Notes: a model not told the origin generated them from the letters alone. A stretch of DNA of 64,000 nucleotides from Coriobacteriaceae bacterium AF08-21 (GCA_027687465.1 JAQCQR010000006.1:62001-126000), one strand, 5' to 3'. Positions 44,912 to 54,359 are shown, numbered from the stretch's first letter. Program-made: numbers and translations.

Positions 44912-46882
44912 CTAACGCAGCGATCTTAGGCCGCCGGCATCCTTGTCGAGTGCGGTAAAGCGCACGGCATCCAGGTGCTCCAAGATGCTGATCGCTCGCT
45001 TGCGCGACACACCCAAGGCCTCGCGCAATACACTCGTGGTGGTAGCGCCGCCGGCAGCCTCGATAGCCGCAAAAACAACCTCACGCGCATGGGCCTCGGC
45101 GGCGGCGGACAAGGCAACGTCGTGCTCGACCTTAACGATCGAGTGGTTGAGCGAAAGCTCGCGCAGCGCACGCGTCATGGTGTCGCGATCGAGTTGCAAC
45201 TGCTGTCCCAGCTCGGGCAGCGTCGGCGCGTCGAGGCCGGCCTCATCCAGCAGGGCCACAATGCGATGGCTAGCCTCGCGCACCACGCGTAACGCCGCAG
45301 CGGCGGAATGCGAGTCGAAGACCTCGGCACCGTCGATGGCGCAGATGCCGCGCGCACAGCCCTCGAGGATGAGCGCGGAGGCGACATCTTCGCCCGCTTT
45401 CGGCCAGGCGACATGCACAACCTCGCCCGGCGTGAAACCCGTCTGCTTGGGCGCGGCCTCATGCATGGCGGCAAGCGTGTCGGCGAGCGCGGTGAGGGCG
45501 GCATCGAGCACGGCGGGGGCGGCATAGAGCTCCTCGGTCGAGTGCTCCGGATGAAGGGCGACCGCATCGCCCGACGCCACCGCGGCGAGCAGGAGCCTTA
45601 CGGCCTCGGCACCGGAAAGATCGATCGCACGGGCGACATCGGCTGCCGGCACGGGCAGGCGCTGGATACCGAGCCACGCGGCGACGGTCGATGCGAGGTC
45701 GCCCGCATCGAGAGCCGCGAGAAGCGAGCGCTCAGCATCCGTGAGCTCGCGCGAGCGGCGGCACTGCGAAAGCAGCACGCGTCCGCCGCCGATAAGCACC
45801 ACCGGCGAGAACGCGAGCACGATGAGGCCGTCGCCCGAGCGCACGGGAAGACGCTCCTCCAGGCGGACCTGTACGATGCGGGTCTCGCCGGCCTCAATGG
45901 GTCCCTCGCCCTCCATGAGCATGATGCGCCCGATGACCTCGGCCGTGCCCGCCATCACGTGGACGCGCGCGCCGGACTCGAAGGGCACGGGCTTGGCGCC
46001 CTCGCGCCCCAGATAGGTGAAGCGCGCGATAAGCCTAAGCGTCGAGCCCTCGGCGCTCGGTCCGCAGACGACCTCGCCGCGGGGCAGGACATCGACCCCG
46101 TCGCCCACGATGTTGAGGGCGACGCGCTGGCCGGGAAGCGCGCGCGGCGTGTCGCCGTGCACCTGAATCGCGCGCACGCGACAGCGCACGCCCGCCGGGC
46201 TCGAGACAAGCTCGTCGCCCACCATGATGGGGGCGTCGTGAAGCGTTCCCGTGACGACGGTGCCCGAGCCCTTGATGGAAAAGCAGCGGTCGATGGGCAG
46301 ACGCGGGGCCAAGCCGGGGCGCTCGGAGCGCTCGGCGGATTCAGCCAGAAACGCGTCGATCGCGGCATCGATCGCCCCGCGCACGTCCTCGACGCCCTCG
46401 CCCGTGCGCGACGACACGGGGACCACGGGGGCATCGGAGAACACGGTGCCCGAAAGGAAATCCATCACATCGAGCTCGGCGAGCTCCGCCGTCTCGTCGT
46501 CGGCCAGGTCGCGCATGGTGAGCGCGACGACCATGCGCGTCACGCCCAACAACTCGAGAACGTGCACGTGCTCGCGCGTCTGCAGCATCACGCCCTCAAC
46601 GGCAGAAACCACCAGCACTGCCACGTCGATGCCCGTGGCGCCCTGCACCATCGCGCGCAGGTAGTGCGCATGACCGGGCACATCGACCAGGCCGACAATC
46701 TTGCCGCTCGGCAGCGCCAACTCTCCAAAACCGAGCTCCGTGGTCATACCGCGGCGCTTCTCGACCTCCAGACGGTCGGGATTTTTTCCGGTCAGCGCCT
46801 CGATGAGGGCCGACTTTCCATGGTCAACGTGTCCCGCCGTTCCAACGACAACGGGACATTCGACAAGCTCACGCGCCGTCAT
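44912..46882 (-). CDS. selB: Selenocysteine-specific elongation factor
   Basis: A 656-residue GTPase. G1 is GTAGHVDHGKSALIEAL, G3 DVPGHAHYL, then EF-Tu-like domains 2 and 3, and C-terminal winged-helix repeats that bind the SECIS RNA (from about residue 430 to the end). It brings Sec-tRNA to in-frame UGA codons. ATG 46882 overlaps the selA stop (ATGA). The NKxD box is altered to TMRD (VVALTMRDLAD), as is common in SelB where this loop varies, but worth noting. It is flanked by selA and selC. Confidence 0.94.
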   Translation of the reverse strand: MTARELVECPVVVGTAGHVDHGKSALIEALTGKNPDRLEVEKRRGMTTELGFGELALPSGKIVGLVDVPGHAHYLRAMVQGATGIDVAVLVVSAVEGVMLQTREHVHVLELLGVTRMVVALTMRDLADDETAELAELDVMDFLSGTVFSDAPVVPVSSRTGEGVEDVRGAIDAAIDAFLAESAERSERPGLAPRLPIDRCFSIKGSGTVVTGTLHDAPIMVGDELVSSPAGVRCRVRAIQVHGDTPRALPGQRVALNIVGDGVDVLPRGEVVCGPSAEGSTLRLIARFTYLGREGAKPVPFESGARVHVMAGTAEVIGRIMLMEGEGPIEAGETRIVQVRLEERLPVRSGDGLIVLAFSPVVLIGGGRVLLSQCRRSRELTDAERSLLAALDAGDLASTVAAWLGIQRLPVPAADVARAIDLSGAEAVRLLLAAVASGDAVALHPEHSTEELYAAPAVLDAALTALADTLAAMHEAAPKQTGFTPGEVVHVAWPKAGEDVASALILEGCARGICAIDGAEVFDSHSAAAALRVVREASHRIVALLDEAGLDAPTLPELGQQLQLDRDTMTRALRELSLNHSIVKVEHDVALSAAAEAHAREVVFAAIEAAGGATTTSVLREALGVSRKRAISILEHLDAVRFTALDKDAGGLRSLR

Positions 46883-48336
46883 CGACGCAAACCCGCCCGC
46901 ACGGCATCCGTCAACGCAGACGCACACAGGTCAAGGTCGGTATCGTGCAAAAGCGTGCGGACGTCAAACAGCACCTGGTCGCGCTGCACGCGCGTCACAA
47001 CCGGCGTATCGGGTTCTTGAACCATGGCGCGCTTTAGGCCATCGGTGGACAGGCGCCCATCGGCGGGACAGACGGCAACGCAAAATGTTGGGAGCTCGAC
47101 GGTCGGCAGCGAGCCGCCGCCGGGGGCAGAGGCGCCCTCGACAACCTGCAATTCCACCGCCTCCTCGCACTGAGCCTCGCGAAGTTTACGCAGCATGCGG
47201 TCGCGCAGGCGCTTGGCCTGACGCTCGAGCGGAGCCGGCGCGCCGGATAGCATGTTGAGCACCGGAATCTCCCGATGTGCCGTATCGGAACCGGCCACAT
47301 ACAGGCGCAGGGTGGCCTCGAGGGCCGCGAGCGTGAGCTTGCCGGGGCGAAGCGCGCGCATCAGCGGATGCGAGGCACAAGTGGCAATCGCCTGGTCGCT
47401 GCCGAGAATAATGCCCGCCTGCGAAGCACCGAGTAGCTTGTCGCCCGAGCACGAGACAAGGTCAGCGCCGGCGCAAAGCGAGGCGGACGTGGACTTCTCC
47501 CCCGCATCGGCGAGCACCCCGTCTGCAAGCAAAGCACCCGAGCCTTGGTCCTCGTAAAGCAAAAGCCCGTGCTCATGCGCCAGCGCAGAAAGCTCCGCCA
47601 CGGAAACCTCCTCGTGGAAGCCCTCGATGCGGTAGTTGGAAGGATGAACCTTCAGGATCATCGCCGTGTTGGGCGTGATGGCGCTTCGATAATCATCCAG
47701 ATGCGTGCGGTTGGTCGAGCCCACCTCGACAAGCTTGGCGCCCGAGGCCGCCATGATGTCGGGAATGCGGAAGCTACCGCCCACCTCGACCAGCTCGCCG
47801 CGACTCACGATGACCTCTTTGCCGCACGCATGCGCGGCAAGCACCAGCAGCACCGCCGCGGCGTTATTGTTGACGACCAGGGCGTCCTGCGCCCCCGTGA
47901 GCGTGCGCAGCAGACGCGCGGCATGCTCTTTGCGGCCCCCGCGAGCGCAGGTTGAGACGTCATACTCAAGCGTGCTGTAGCCACGAGCGACATCGGTCAC
48001 CGCCCGCACCGCCGCGGGCGCGAGCGGAGCGCGGCCCAGGTTGGTGTGAATCACAACGCCCGTCGCGTTAACGGCAGGGCGCAGGGTCGGCAGCGACAGG
48101 CGGTGGCACCGCCGCTCGATAGCCAAGGCGAGCTCGCGCTTATTCCTAGCGGGGGCGCCAGAGCGAATCGCCGCGCGCTCGGCATCGAGCTCGGCGTCAA
48201 TCGCCTCGCGCACCAACGTGTCGCCCGCATCGCCGGCAGCCTTCATGACCGGCCACTCGGCCAGCAGCTCGTGCACGGCGGGAATGGAGCGCAGGCGGTC
48301 GCGCACCTCGGCAGGCATGGATTCGCAGTCGCTCAT
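46879..48336 (-). CDS. selA: L-seryl-tRNA(Sec) selenium transferase
   Basis: A 485-residue PLP enzyme that converts Ser-tRNA(Sec) to Sec-tRNA(Sec) with selenophosphate. Visible are RPAVNATGVVIHTNLGRAPL, YSTLEYDVSTCARGGR, ALVVNNNAAAVLLVL and the PLP lysine in DLVSCSGDKLLGASQAG. ATG 48336 has GAAGGG upstream. A longer frame to 48387 is unsupported. First gene of selA-selB-selC. Its donor enzyme SelD is encoded 5 kb upstream. Confidence 0.95.
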   Translation of the reverse strand: MSDCESMPAEVRDRLRSIPAVHELLAEWPVMKAAGDAGDTLVREAIDAELDAERAAIRSGAPARNKRELALAIERRCHRLSLPTLRPAVNATGVVIHTNLGRAPLAPAAVRAVTDVARGYSTLEYDVSTCARGGRKEHAARLLRTLTGAQDALVVNNNAAAVLLVLAAHACGKEVIVSRGELVEVGGSFRIPDIMAASGAKLVEVGSTNRTHLDDYRSAITPNTAMILKVHPSNYRIEGFHEEVSVAELSALAHEHGLLLYEDQGSGALLADGVLADAGEKSTSASLCAGADLVSCSGDKLLGASQAGIILGSDQAIATCASHPLMRALRPGKLTLAALEATLRLYVAGSDTAHREIPVLNMLSGAPAPLERQAKRLRDRMLRKLREAQCEEAVELQVVEGASAPGGGSLPTVELPTFCVAVCPADGRLSTDGLKRAMVQEPDTPVVTRVQRDQVLFDVRTLLHDTDLDLCASALTDAVRAGLRR

Positions 48337-48413
48337 GGAAAGCCCTTCGACATAATCAATAAAAAGCAGGCCCCTCTTGGTCGTCATCGGCCAAAATGTG
48401 ACGACGCGAATAC

Positions 48414-48499
48414 AAAAGGGACAGGTCCATTATGGCAGCTCGCGACAAGACGGCGAAGCGCCTCGTCCAAAACCTGCCAAAATAAACCTGTCCCTTTTT
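48414..48499 (-). terminator. Bidirectional terminator-like hairpin between the FocA-type channel gene and selA
   Basis: AAAAGGGACAGGT (48414-48426) pairs with ACCTGTCCCTTTT (48486-48498), leaving a 59-base loop that can pair further internally. T-runs follow on both strands. It separates the channel gene (ending 48522) from selA. Confidence 0.65.
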
Positions 48500-48521
48500 G
48501 GTCGGTTATGGGTTGGGTCCT

Positions 48522-49358
48522 TTAGGACTCTTTGTTGGCGTAGATAAACCAGTAGCCCAGCGCCACGATCAGGGCGCCACCTACGATATTGCCCAGCGTG
48601 GCGACCGAAAGGTTGAGCGCCAACCCGGCGGCGTTGAGGGCATCGGCGCCGGCGACATCGGCTCCATAGCCGCACGCGTGCATCACGGCACCCATGGGCA
48701 AAAAGTACATGTTGGCAACGCAGTGCTCAAAACCGCATGACACAAAGGCGGCGATAGGCAGCAGAATACCCACGACTTTATCGACCACGGTCTTGCCGGC
48801 GGTACCGATCCATACAGCCAGGCACACAAAGATGTTGCACAGAATGCCGCGGAAGAAGATGGTGACGGCGTCAATCGAAACCTTACCGGCGGCGACACTC
48901 ACCATGGTGTTGGCAACGGCCTCGCCGTTGAGCTTATAAATAGCTGCCATGTAAACCAAAAAGACAACGAACAGCGCGCCGGCAAAGTTGCCGATCCACA
49001 CAACGACCCAAGCCTTGAGCATCTGGACGAGCGTGATCTTTTTGCTCTTGAGCGCGCAGACCATAAGCGAGTTGCCGGTAAACAGTTCCGCGCCGCAAAT
49101 GAGCACGAGCACCAGTCCCAGGCAAAAGCACAGGCCGCCCACAAAGCGCTGAGCGCCCCAGCCAAGGGACGCATCGCTCAGAAAGACCGTGAAGAACAGA
49201 CCGCCGAAGGCGATGAACGCGCCGGCGAACATGGCGAGCAAAAATGCCTTCGAGGCAGGCAGACTGGCCTTGGTAACGCCGGCGGCCTCGGTCTTGGTCT
49301 CGATTGCGGCAGGCGCCAGGCAGTCGGGGATGGGGTATTCTGCCTTGAAATCTGCCAT
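48522..49358 (-). CDS. Formate/nitrite transporter family channel
   Basis: A 278-residue protein with six membrane helices and the FNT signatures LICGAELFTGNSLM, WIGNFAGALFVVF and GILCNIFVCLAVW, plus the conserved FEHCVANMYFLPMG. It exchanges formate, nitrite or hydrosulfide across the membrane. ATG 49358 follows an AGGAAAG; the longer start at 49406 reaches into the leader. The closest role here is probably formate. It stands alone between tRNA genes and selA. Confidence 0.88.
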   Translation of the reverse strand: MADFKAEYPIPDCLAPAAIETKTEAAGVTKASLPASKAFLLAMFAGAFIAFGGLFFTVFLSDASLGWGAQRFVGGLCFCLGLVLVLICGAELFTGNSLMVCALKSKKITLVQMLKAWVVVWIGNFAGALFVVFLVYMAAIYKLNGEAVANTMVSVAAGKVSIDAVTIFFRGILCNIFVCLAVWIGTAGKTVVDKVVGILLPIAAFVSCGFEHCVANMYFLPMGAVMHACGYGADVAGADALNAAGLALNLSVATLGNIVGGALIVALGYWFIYANKES

Positions 49359-49474
49359 GTCAGTCACTTCTTTCCTAATCAGCAGGGACGAGCATTGCCA
49401 ATGCAAAGGCCCCGCGTCGGACGGTCAAAACAAAACAGGTCAGAAGTAAACGTACCTCTGACCTGCAAATTACT

Positions 49475-49548
49475 TGGAGCGGGCGACGGGAATCGAACCC
49501 GCGTCATCAGCTTGGAAGGCTGGGGTTCTACCATTGAACTACGCCCGC
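49475..49548 (-). tRNA. tRNA-Gly (anticodon TCC)
   Basis: The minus strand begins GCGGGCGTAGTTCAATGG; the anticodon arm is CCAGC-CTTCCAA-GCTGG (anticodon TCC), the T arm GCGGGTTCGATTCCCGT and CCA is encoded. It follows tRNA-Pro by a few bases. Confidence 0.96.
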
Positions 49549-49554
49549 AAGATA

Positions 49555-49631
49555 TGGTCGGGACGACAGGATTTGAACCTGCGACATCCTGCTCCCAAAG
49601 CAGGCGCGCTACCAAACTGCGCCACGTCCCG
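49555..49631 (-). tRNA. tRNA-Pro (anticodon TGG)
   Basis: The minus strand begins CGGGACGTGGCGCAGTTTGG with the typical C1 of proline tRNA; the anticodon arm is CCTGC-TTTGGGA-GCAGG (anticodon TGG), the T arm is GCAGGTTCAAATCCTGT and CCA is encoded. Confidence 0.96.
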
Positions 49632-49722
49632 AAGGTGTTGAGCAGCTAAGGTCTAAACCTTGCGTGTCCCAAAGCGAAGGAAATTATAGGGGAGACTCCC
49701 CGCCTGTGCAAGCGACGATACC

Positions 49723-51081
49723 CTAGCTCCTCGAATGTGCGACAAACCGGCTGTGGAGCAGGCCAATCACAAACGCCACCACGGCAACCGGCGCCCATGC
49801 GGCTCCAATGTCGGCCAGCGGCAGCGCATCGAACGGCAGCCACACGCCTGCAAAGAACGCGTCGCGGATCGAGGTGATCACGCTCTGCACCGCGACAACG
49901 CCGCCGACCCAGACCCACACCTGCGGATGCGCGTCGCAAAAACCGTGCACTAGGCCCATAAGCACCAGAACAATTGCAACAGGGTACAGGGCGTTGAGCA
50001 TGGGCACCGAGAACATGAGGATCACGTCGAGACCCACGTTTGAGAGCACGCACGAAAACGCCGCGAACACAAAGGCGAGTATCGCAAAGGGACGGCGCAT
50101 GGCCTCCTCGGAAGCCTCTGCTCCCCCTTCGACCACATACGTCTCGCAGAAGTAGCGCGAGCAGCAGCTGATGAGACCGATGCATACGTTCATGCAGGCG
50201 AGGAAGAAGATCGCAAAGACCACGACCGTGCCGGCAAGGCCAAAGTGCATGGAGGCCGAGCGGGCGAGGATGGCGGCTCCGTTGGTGGCATCGGGCATCA
50301 CGGTGCTCAGCTGCGTGCCGGCAAGCGCCAGACCGCAGTAGATGATGGCCATGAGCACACCAGCGATCACGCCGGAGCGCGAAATCTCGAAGGCCACGCG
50401 CTTGTCGTCGGTAACGCCCAGCTCGTGGATGGTCTCGGCGATGATGATGCCAAAGGCGAGCGACGCGAGCAGGTCCATGGTCTGATAACCGGTCAAAAAG
50501 CCCTGCACGGCGGCACCGGCATCGTAAGGAGCCTGCGGCGCGGCAGCGGAACCCAGCGGCGAGACCACGGCAGCGCCCACGACCAATACGATAAGGGCGA
50601 TGAGCGCGGGGCCCGTAATGCGGCCGAGCACGCGCGTAATGACACCCGGGCGCAGCGTGAGCACAAAGGCGACGGCAAAGAAGGCGACGGCAAACACCAG
50701 GCGGGCCGTGCCGAGCGAGACACCCTCGGGCAGCAGCGGCACCAGCATCTCGAAGGCCGTGGAACTCGTACGCGGAATGGCCAGACACGGACCGATAGCC
50801 AGATACACCGCCGCGACAAAAAACTCGCCAAACTTGGGGTGCACACGACCGGCAAGCTCGCGCGCCGTTCCGGCAAGTGCCACGGCGATAAAGCCCATGA
50901 CGGGAAGGCCGATGGCGGCAATCAGAAAGCCGAGCATGGCGAGCGGCGTGGCAGAGCCCGCCTGCAGCGCCAGCAGCGGCGGAATAATGAGGTTGCCGGC
51001 GCCAAAGAGCATCGAGAACAGGGCGATGCCGACGGTGAGGACATGGTCGGAGCGCAGACCGCGCGGGGCGGATGATGCCAT
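49723..51081 (-). CDS. brnQ: Branched-chain amino acid carrier (LIVCS/BrnQ family)
   Basis: A 452-residue transporter with about twelve membrane helices. The N-terminal LFGAGNLIIPPLLALQAG and the stretch AVYLAIGPCLAIPRTSSTAFEM are characteristic of sodium-coupled Leu/Ile/Val carriers. The start ATG 51081 (MASSAPRGL) has AAAGGTGG upstream; 13 additional in-frame codons before it look untranslated. It is followed by tRNA-Pro and tRNA-Gly. A larger out-of-frame ORF covering the same DNA has no transporter features and is not coding. Confidence 0.9.
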   Translation of the reverse strand: MASSAPRGLRSDHVLTVGIALFSMLFGAGNLIIPPLLALQAGSATPLAMLGFLIAAIGLPVMGFIAVALAGTARELAGRVHPKFGEFFVAAVYLAIGPCLAIPRTSSTAFEMLVPLLPEGVSLGTARLVFAVAFFAVAFVLTLRPGVITRVLGRITGPALIALIVLVVGAAVVSPLGSAAAPQAPYDAGAAVQGFLTGYQTMDLLASLAFGIIIAETIHELGVTDDKRVAFEISRSGVIAGVLMAIIYCGLALAGTQLSTVMPDATNGAAILARSASMHFGLAGTVVVFAIFFLACMNVCIGLISCCSRYFCETYVVEGGAEASEEAMRRPFAILAFVFAAFSCVLSNVGLDVILMFSVPMLNALYPVAIVLVLMGLVHGFCDAHPQVWVWVGGVVAVQSVITSIRDAFFAGVWLPFDALPLADIGAAWAPVAVVAFVIGLLHSRFVAHSRS

Positions 51082-51101
51082 AGGACCACCTTTCGGGTCG
51101 A

Positions 51102-51133
51102 AACAAAACGGGACGGGCAAAAGACCCGTCCCG
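51102..51133 (-). terminator. Terminator of the selD-csd operon
   Basis: CGGGACGGG / CCCGTCCCG (51109-51117 with 51125-51133) is followed on the minus strand by TTTTGTTT, 15 bases after the desulfurase-like gene. Confidence 0.85.
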
Positions 51134-51147
51134 CAAGTATATACGCT

Positions 51148-52287
51148 TTAGCAGGCTAAATCGTGCAGAGCGTCAATCGCGGTGTCGACTTCCTCGTCCG
51201 TGTTGAAATACCCAAACGAGAAGCGAACGACACCCTGGCGCTCGGTCCCCAGTGCGCGGTGCATGAGCGGAGCGCAGTGGGCGCCGGGGCGCGTCGCAAT
51301 CCCCCACCCTTGCATGAGCGCGTCCGAGACCTCGGCCGAATCGATATCGCCCACGTTAAGCGAAACGATCGCCGAGCGCACGGGCTGGTCAAACGCACCG
51401 TAGAGCGCAATGCCGGGAATGTCGCGAACGCCGGCGAGGAAGCGCTCGGCAAGCGCACGTTCGCGTGCCGCAATCGCCTCTACCCCGCCCTGGGCCTCGA
51501 TAACGTCGAGGCCGGCGGAAAGGCCGGCGATACCGTGACCGTTGAGCGTGCCCGCCTCAAGACGCGTGGGCCACTCTTGCGGCTGCAGCGCATCGAAGCT
51601 GCGCACGCCCGTGCCACCCATGGCCCAAGGAGCCACGTCAATGCCTTCCGCCACGGCTAGGCCACCGGTCCCCTGCGGGCCCATGAGCCCCTTGTGGCCG
51701 GTAAAGCACACCACGTCGAGCCCCATGACCTGCATATCGATATGCGCCGTGCCGGCAGACTGCGAGGCATCGACGATCACAAGCGCGCCGGCCGCATGGG
51801 CCATGGCAGCCACGCGTGCAATGTCGACCGCGTTGCCGGTCACATTGGAGGCGTGTGTCACCACCACGGCACGCGTGCCCGGCGTGACCAGCTGCTCGAG
51901 CTCGTCGTAGTCGAGCACGCCGTTCGCGTCGCAGCCCGCATGCTCAACAGTCACGCCCTGCTCTGCCGCCAGGCGGTTGAGCGGACGCAGCACGGAGTTG
52001 TGTTCGAGCACCGTCGTGACCACACGATCGCCGGGGCGCACCACGCCGTTGATGGCGGTGTTGAGCGCCGCCGTGGAGTTGGGCGTAAAACAAATATGGT
52101 CCACCCGCGGGCAGCCCAGCAAGCGCGCAAGCTTGGTGCGGCAGCTGTGGATGGTGCGCGCCGCGTCGAGCGCACCCGACGTGGCGCCTCGCCCAGCATT
52201 GCCGAGCGAGCACATCGCCTGCACCACGGCATCGATGACCGCCTGAGGTCTGTGCATGGTCGTCGCCGCGTTATCCAGGTAGATCAT
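51148..52287 (-). CDS. Aminotransferase class V / cysteine desulfurase-like protein
   Basis: A 379-residue PLP enzyme of the NifS/CsdA fold, opening MIYLDNAATTMHRP. PLP-lysine motif is in VVCFTGHKGLMGPQGTGG (Lys in TGHK). The catalytic Cys loop is in RPGAHCAPLMHRALG. It can deliver sulfur from cysteine or selenium from selenocysteine. Because it is in a run with DUF3343, yedF and selD, a selenium-donating role is likely but not proven. ATG 52287 overlaps the upstream stop (ATGA). Confidence 0.88.
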   Translation of the reverse strand: MIYLDNAATTMHRPQAVIDAVVQAMCSLGNAGRGATSGALDAARTIHSCRTKLARLLGCPRVDHICFTPNSTAALNTAINGVVRPGDRVVTTVLEHNSVLRPLNRLAAEQGVTVEHAGCDANGVLDYDELEQLVTPGTRAVVVTHASNVTGNAVDIARVAAMAHAAGALVIVDASQSAGTAHIDMQVMGLDVVCFTGHKGLMGPQGTGGLAVAEGIDVAPWAMGGTGVRSFDALQPQEWPTRLEAGTLNGHGIAGLSAGLDVIEAQGGVEAIAARERALAERFLAGVRDIPGIALYGAFDQPVRSAIVSLNVGDIDSAEVSDALMQGWGIATRPGAHCAPLMHRALGTERQGVVRFSFGYFNTDEEVDTAIDALHDLAC

Positions 52288-52535
52288 CGCACGACCTCCC
52301 ACATATCGATCACAGTAAAGCCCTCGGTGGGAACGTCCGCCGCGGCAAGCTCGCTTCGCAGCAGTGGTTCATTTTCAGGCAGGGCTTTCCATGCCAGGCC
52401 GCAGCCGGCAGCAACCTCTCCGGGTACGGGAATCGTTCGCCCGGGAAGGCCACGCTCACGGCACAGAGACTCGCAGCCCATGGCGGCCGCCGTGGTGGGA
52501 AACGTGATGACAAGCGCCGGGCGCTTTTCTCTCAT
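52284..52535 (-). CDS. DUF3343 small protein, putative Se/S carrier
   Basis: An 83-residue protein reading ALVITFPTTAAAMGCESLCRERGLPGRTIPVPGEVAAGCGLAWK. The two-cysteine spacing and the PVPGEVAAGCG motif fit DUF3343, described as a putative selenium/sulfur carrier. It overlaps the desulfurase-like gene by ATGA and follows yedF by 18 bases, so all three are co-transcribed. Small size and reactive cysteines fit a carrier role. Confidence 0.8.
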   Translation of the reverse strand: MREKRPALVITFPTTAAAMGCESLCRERGLPGRTIPVPGEVAAGCGLAWKALPENEPLLRSELAAADVPTEGFTVIDMWEVVR

Positions 52536-52553
52536 GGCAATCCCACCCAGGCG

Positions 52554-53180
52554 CTACGGACGCACGACGCGGCCGGCCTGCTCCATCTTTTCGACGATCA
52601 CGTACATGTTCGTGACATCGCCCACGGCAAGCTGGTCCTTAATGCCAAAGTGGTCGAGGCAGGTGCCGCAGGTAAGGATCTCGACACCCTGCTCGGCCAG
52701 GCCCTTGAGGTCGTCAAGCACCGGCGACCCCTCGACGGTGAGTTTGGCGCCGCCGTTGTAGAAGAGCATCGTGGCGGGCAGCTCCTCCTGCTGCGTCACG
52801 GCAAAGATAAAGGCCTTCATGAGCTTGTGGCCCAGCTCATCGTCGCCGCGACCCATGCAATCGGTGTAGACGGCCACGACCAGCTTGCCCTTGCCGGCGC
52901 TGGCGTCGCAGAAAGCGGCGCCGTCCTGCTCAGGATCGGCCACGGCAACGGCGCCGGCGGTCGCCACGATCACGTGCCACTCGGCATCGGCGACCTTCTC
53001 GACCGAGGCCGTGCAGCCCTTTTCCTGTGCCATCTTGGAGATGTTCTTGACGGCCGTCTCGTTGTCGACCGAGGTCACGACAACACCCTCGCCATCAAGC
53101 TGCTTCAGAGCTTTGAGCGTCTTGACGACGGGCAGCGGGCAGGCATCGCCCATGGCATTGACTTCAATTTTGGTAGACAT
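52554..53180 (-). CDS. yedF: Selenium metabolism protein YedF
   Basis: A 208-residue protein. The N-terminal TusA-like domain has NAMGDACPLPVVKTLKAL with the CP motif that carries sulfur or selenium. A C-terminal DsrE-like domain contains KLVVAVYTDCMGRGDDELG and TMLFYNGGAKLT, with ILTCGTCLDHF near the end. This two-domain layout is diagnostic of the YedF family linked to SelD. The start ATG 53180 (AAAGGA upstream) is preferred; a longer frame to 53285 covers the leader. It lies 59 bases after selD. Confidence 0.92.
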   Translation of the reverse strand: MSTKIEVNAMGDACPLPVVKTLKALKQLDGEGVVVTSVDNETAVKNISKMAQEKGCTASVEKVADAEWHVIVATAGAVAVADPEQDGAAFCDASAGKGKLVVAVYTDCMGRGDDELGHKLMKAFIFAVTQQEELPATMLFYNGGAKLTVEGSPVLDDLKGLAEQGVEILTCGTCLDHFGIKDQLAVGDVTNMYVIVEKMEQAGRVVRP

Positions 53181-53239
53181 AGCAAATCCTTTCAAAAGGG
53201 ACCGCCCAGAACAGTAGACGGTCGCATAAACGGTTTTCC

Positions 53240-54289
53240 TTAATGCACAACGTGAACGGCAGGACCACCCGGCACCGCCTCGCACACGCGGCCGATTGTG
53301 GCGGCAACGCGACCTTCGGCATGCAGGCGGCGGGCGAGCTCATCCACATCGGCAGCAGGCGCTGCGATGAGCAGGCCGCCCGAGGTCTGCGGATCGTACA
53401 GCGCATCCAGCATTCCCGGCTCCAGGTCATCGTCGGCCGCCACGCGCGGGCCAAAGAAATCCTGGTTGCGGTAGGCGCCGGCAGGGATAATGCCCAGACG
53501 CGCCATATTGAGCACCTGGTCAAAGAGCGGCACCGCCCCCGACGCGAGCTCAATCTGCACGCCCGAGCCCTCGGCCATCTCGCACGCATGCCCGATCAGG
53601 CCAAAGCCCGTGACATCGGTGCAGCCGTGAAGCTCGAGTCCCTCGGCCAGGCGAATCGGGGCCTCGTTGAGGGTGCGCATCGAGTCAAACATGGCTGCGG
53701 CCTCGTCCTGCTCGATGAGCACGCCCTTAATGGCCGTGGTGATAATGCCCGAGCCGATCGCCTTGGTCAGCAGTAGGACATCGCCCACGCGCGCACCGCT
53801 GTTGGCGAGCATGCGGTCGAGCGCGACAAAGCCACTCACGGACAGGCCGTACTTGGGCTCGTCGTCGTTGATGGTGTGGCCGCCCGCGATGGTGCAGCCA
53901 GCCTCGACGCACTTGTCGGCGCCACCCGCCAGAATCTCACCTGCGACCTCGACGCCCAGGCAACTGGGAATGCACAGCAGGTTCATGGCATGGCTCGGTC
54001 GTCCACCCATGGCATAAATGTCCGACAGCGAGTTGGCCGCCGCGATCTGACCAAACAGGAACGGGTCGTCGACCATCGGCGGGAAGAAGTCGACGGACTG
54101 CACGAGGCCCAGGTTTTCGCCAACACGAAAAACACTCGCATCGTCGGAGGTATCGAACCCCACGAGCAGGTTGTCGTTATGCACATTGGGTAAGTCGCCC
54201 AGGACCTGGGCGAGGGCTCCAGGAGCCAACTTAGCGGCTCAACCGCTCGCGGCAGTCATAGACGTGAGCTTAATCTGATCGTCAGCCAT
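53240..54289 (-). CDS. selD: Selenide, water dikinase, itself a selenoprotein (Sec17)
   Basis: Read with the in-frame TGA at 54239-54241 as selenocysteine, the gene gives 349 residues: ATG 54289 (AGAGGAGG upstream), then MADDQIKLTSMTAASG-U-AAKLAPGALAQVL. Sec or Cys followed by a conserved Lys at this place is the SelD active site. The ATP/metal motifs follow (SVDFFPPMVDDPF, ANSLSDIYAMGG, GGHTINDDEPKYGL). It makes selenophosphate for Sec synthesis. Without readthrough, only a 329-residue fragment from a TTG and without the active site would be made. SelA, SelB and selC are encoded nearby. Candidate SECIS hairpins lie just after the UGA. Confidence 0.95.
54197..54241 (-). promoter_or_regulatory. 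UGA selenocysteine codon with candidate SECIS element in selD
   Basis: The codon is at 54239-54241. On the minus strand GGCTC-CTG-GAGCC starts 12 bases after it, and GCCCA-GGTCC-TGGGC starts 28 bases after it. The second loop holds GGU, the feature SelB recognises in bacterial SECIS loops. The exact fold is inferred. Confidence 0.65.
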
Positions 54290-54359
54290 CGATACCTCCT
54301 CTCATCGGTCAATCATTTCCTCCCAGTATACGCATGAATGCAGGCCCACGGCCGATGCA

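Noticed and set aside
49646..51136. A 496-codon alternative frame over brnQ
   Set aside because: The translation is Arg/Cys/His-rich and lacks membrane helices, whereas the brnQ frame gives a clean twelve-helix carrier with a ribosome site.
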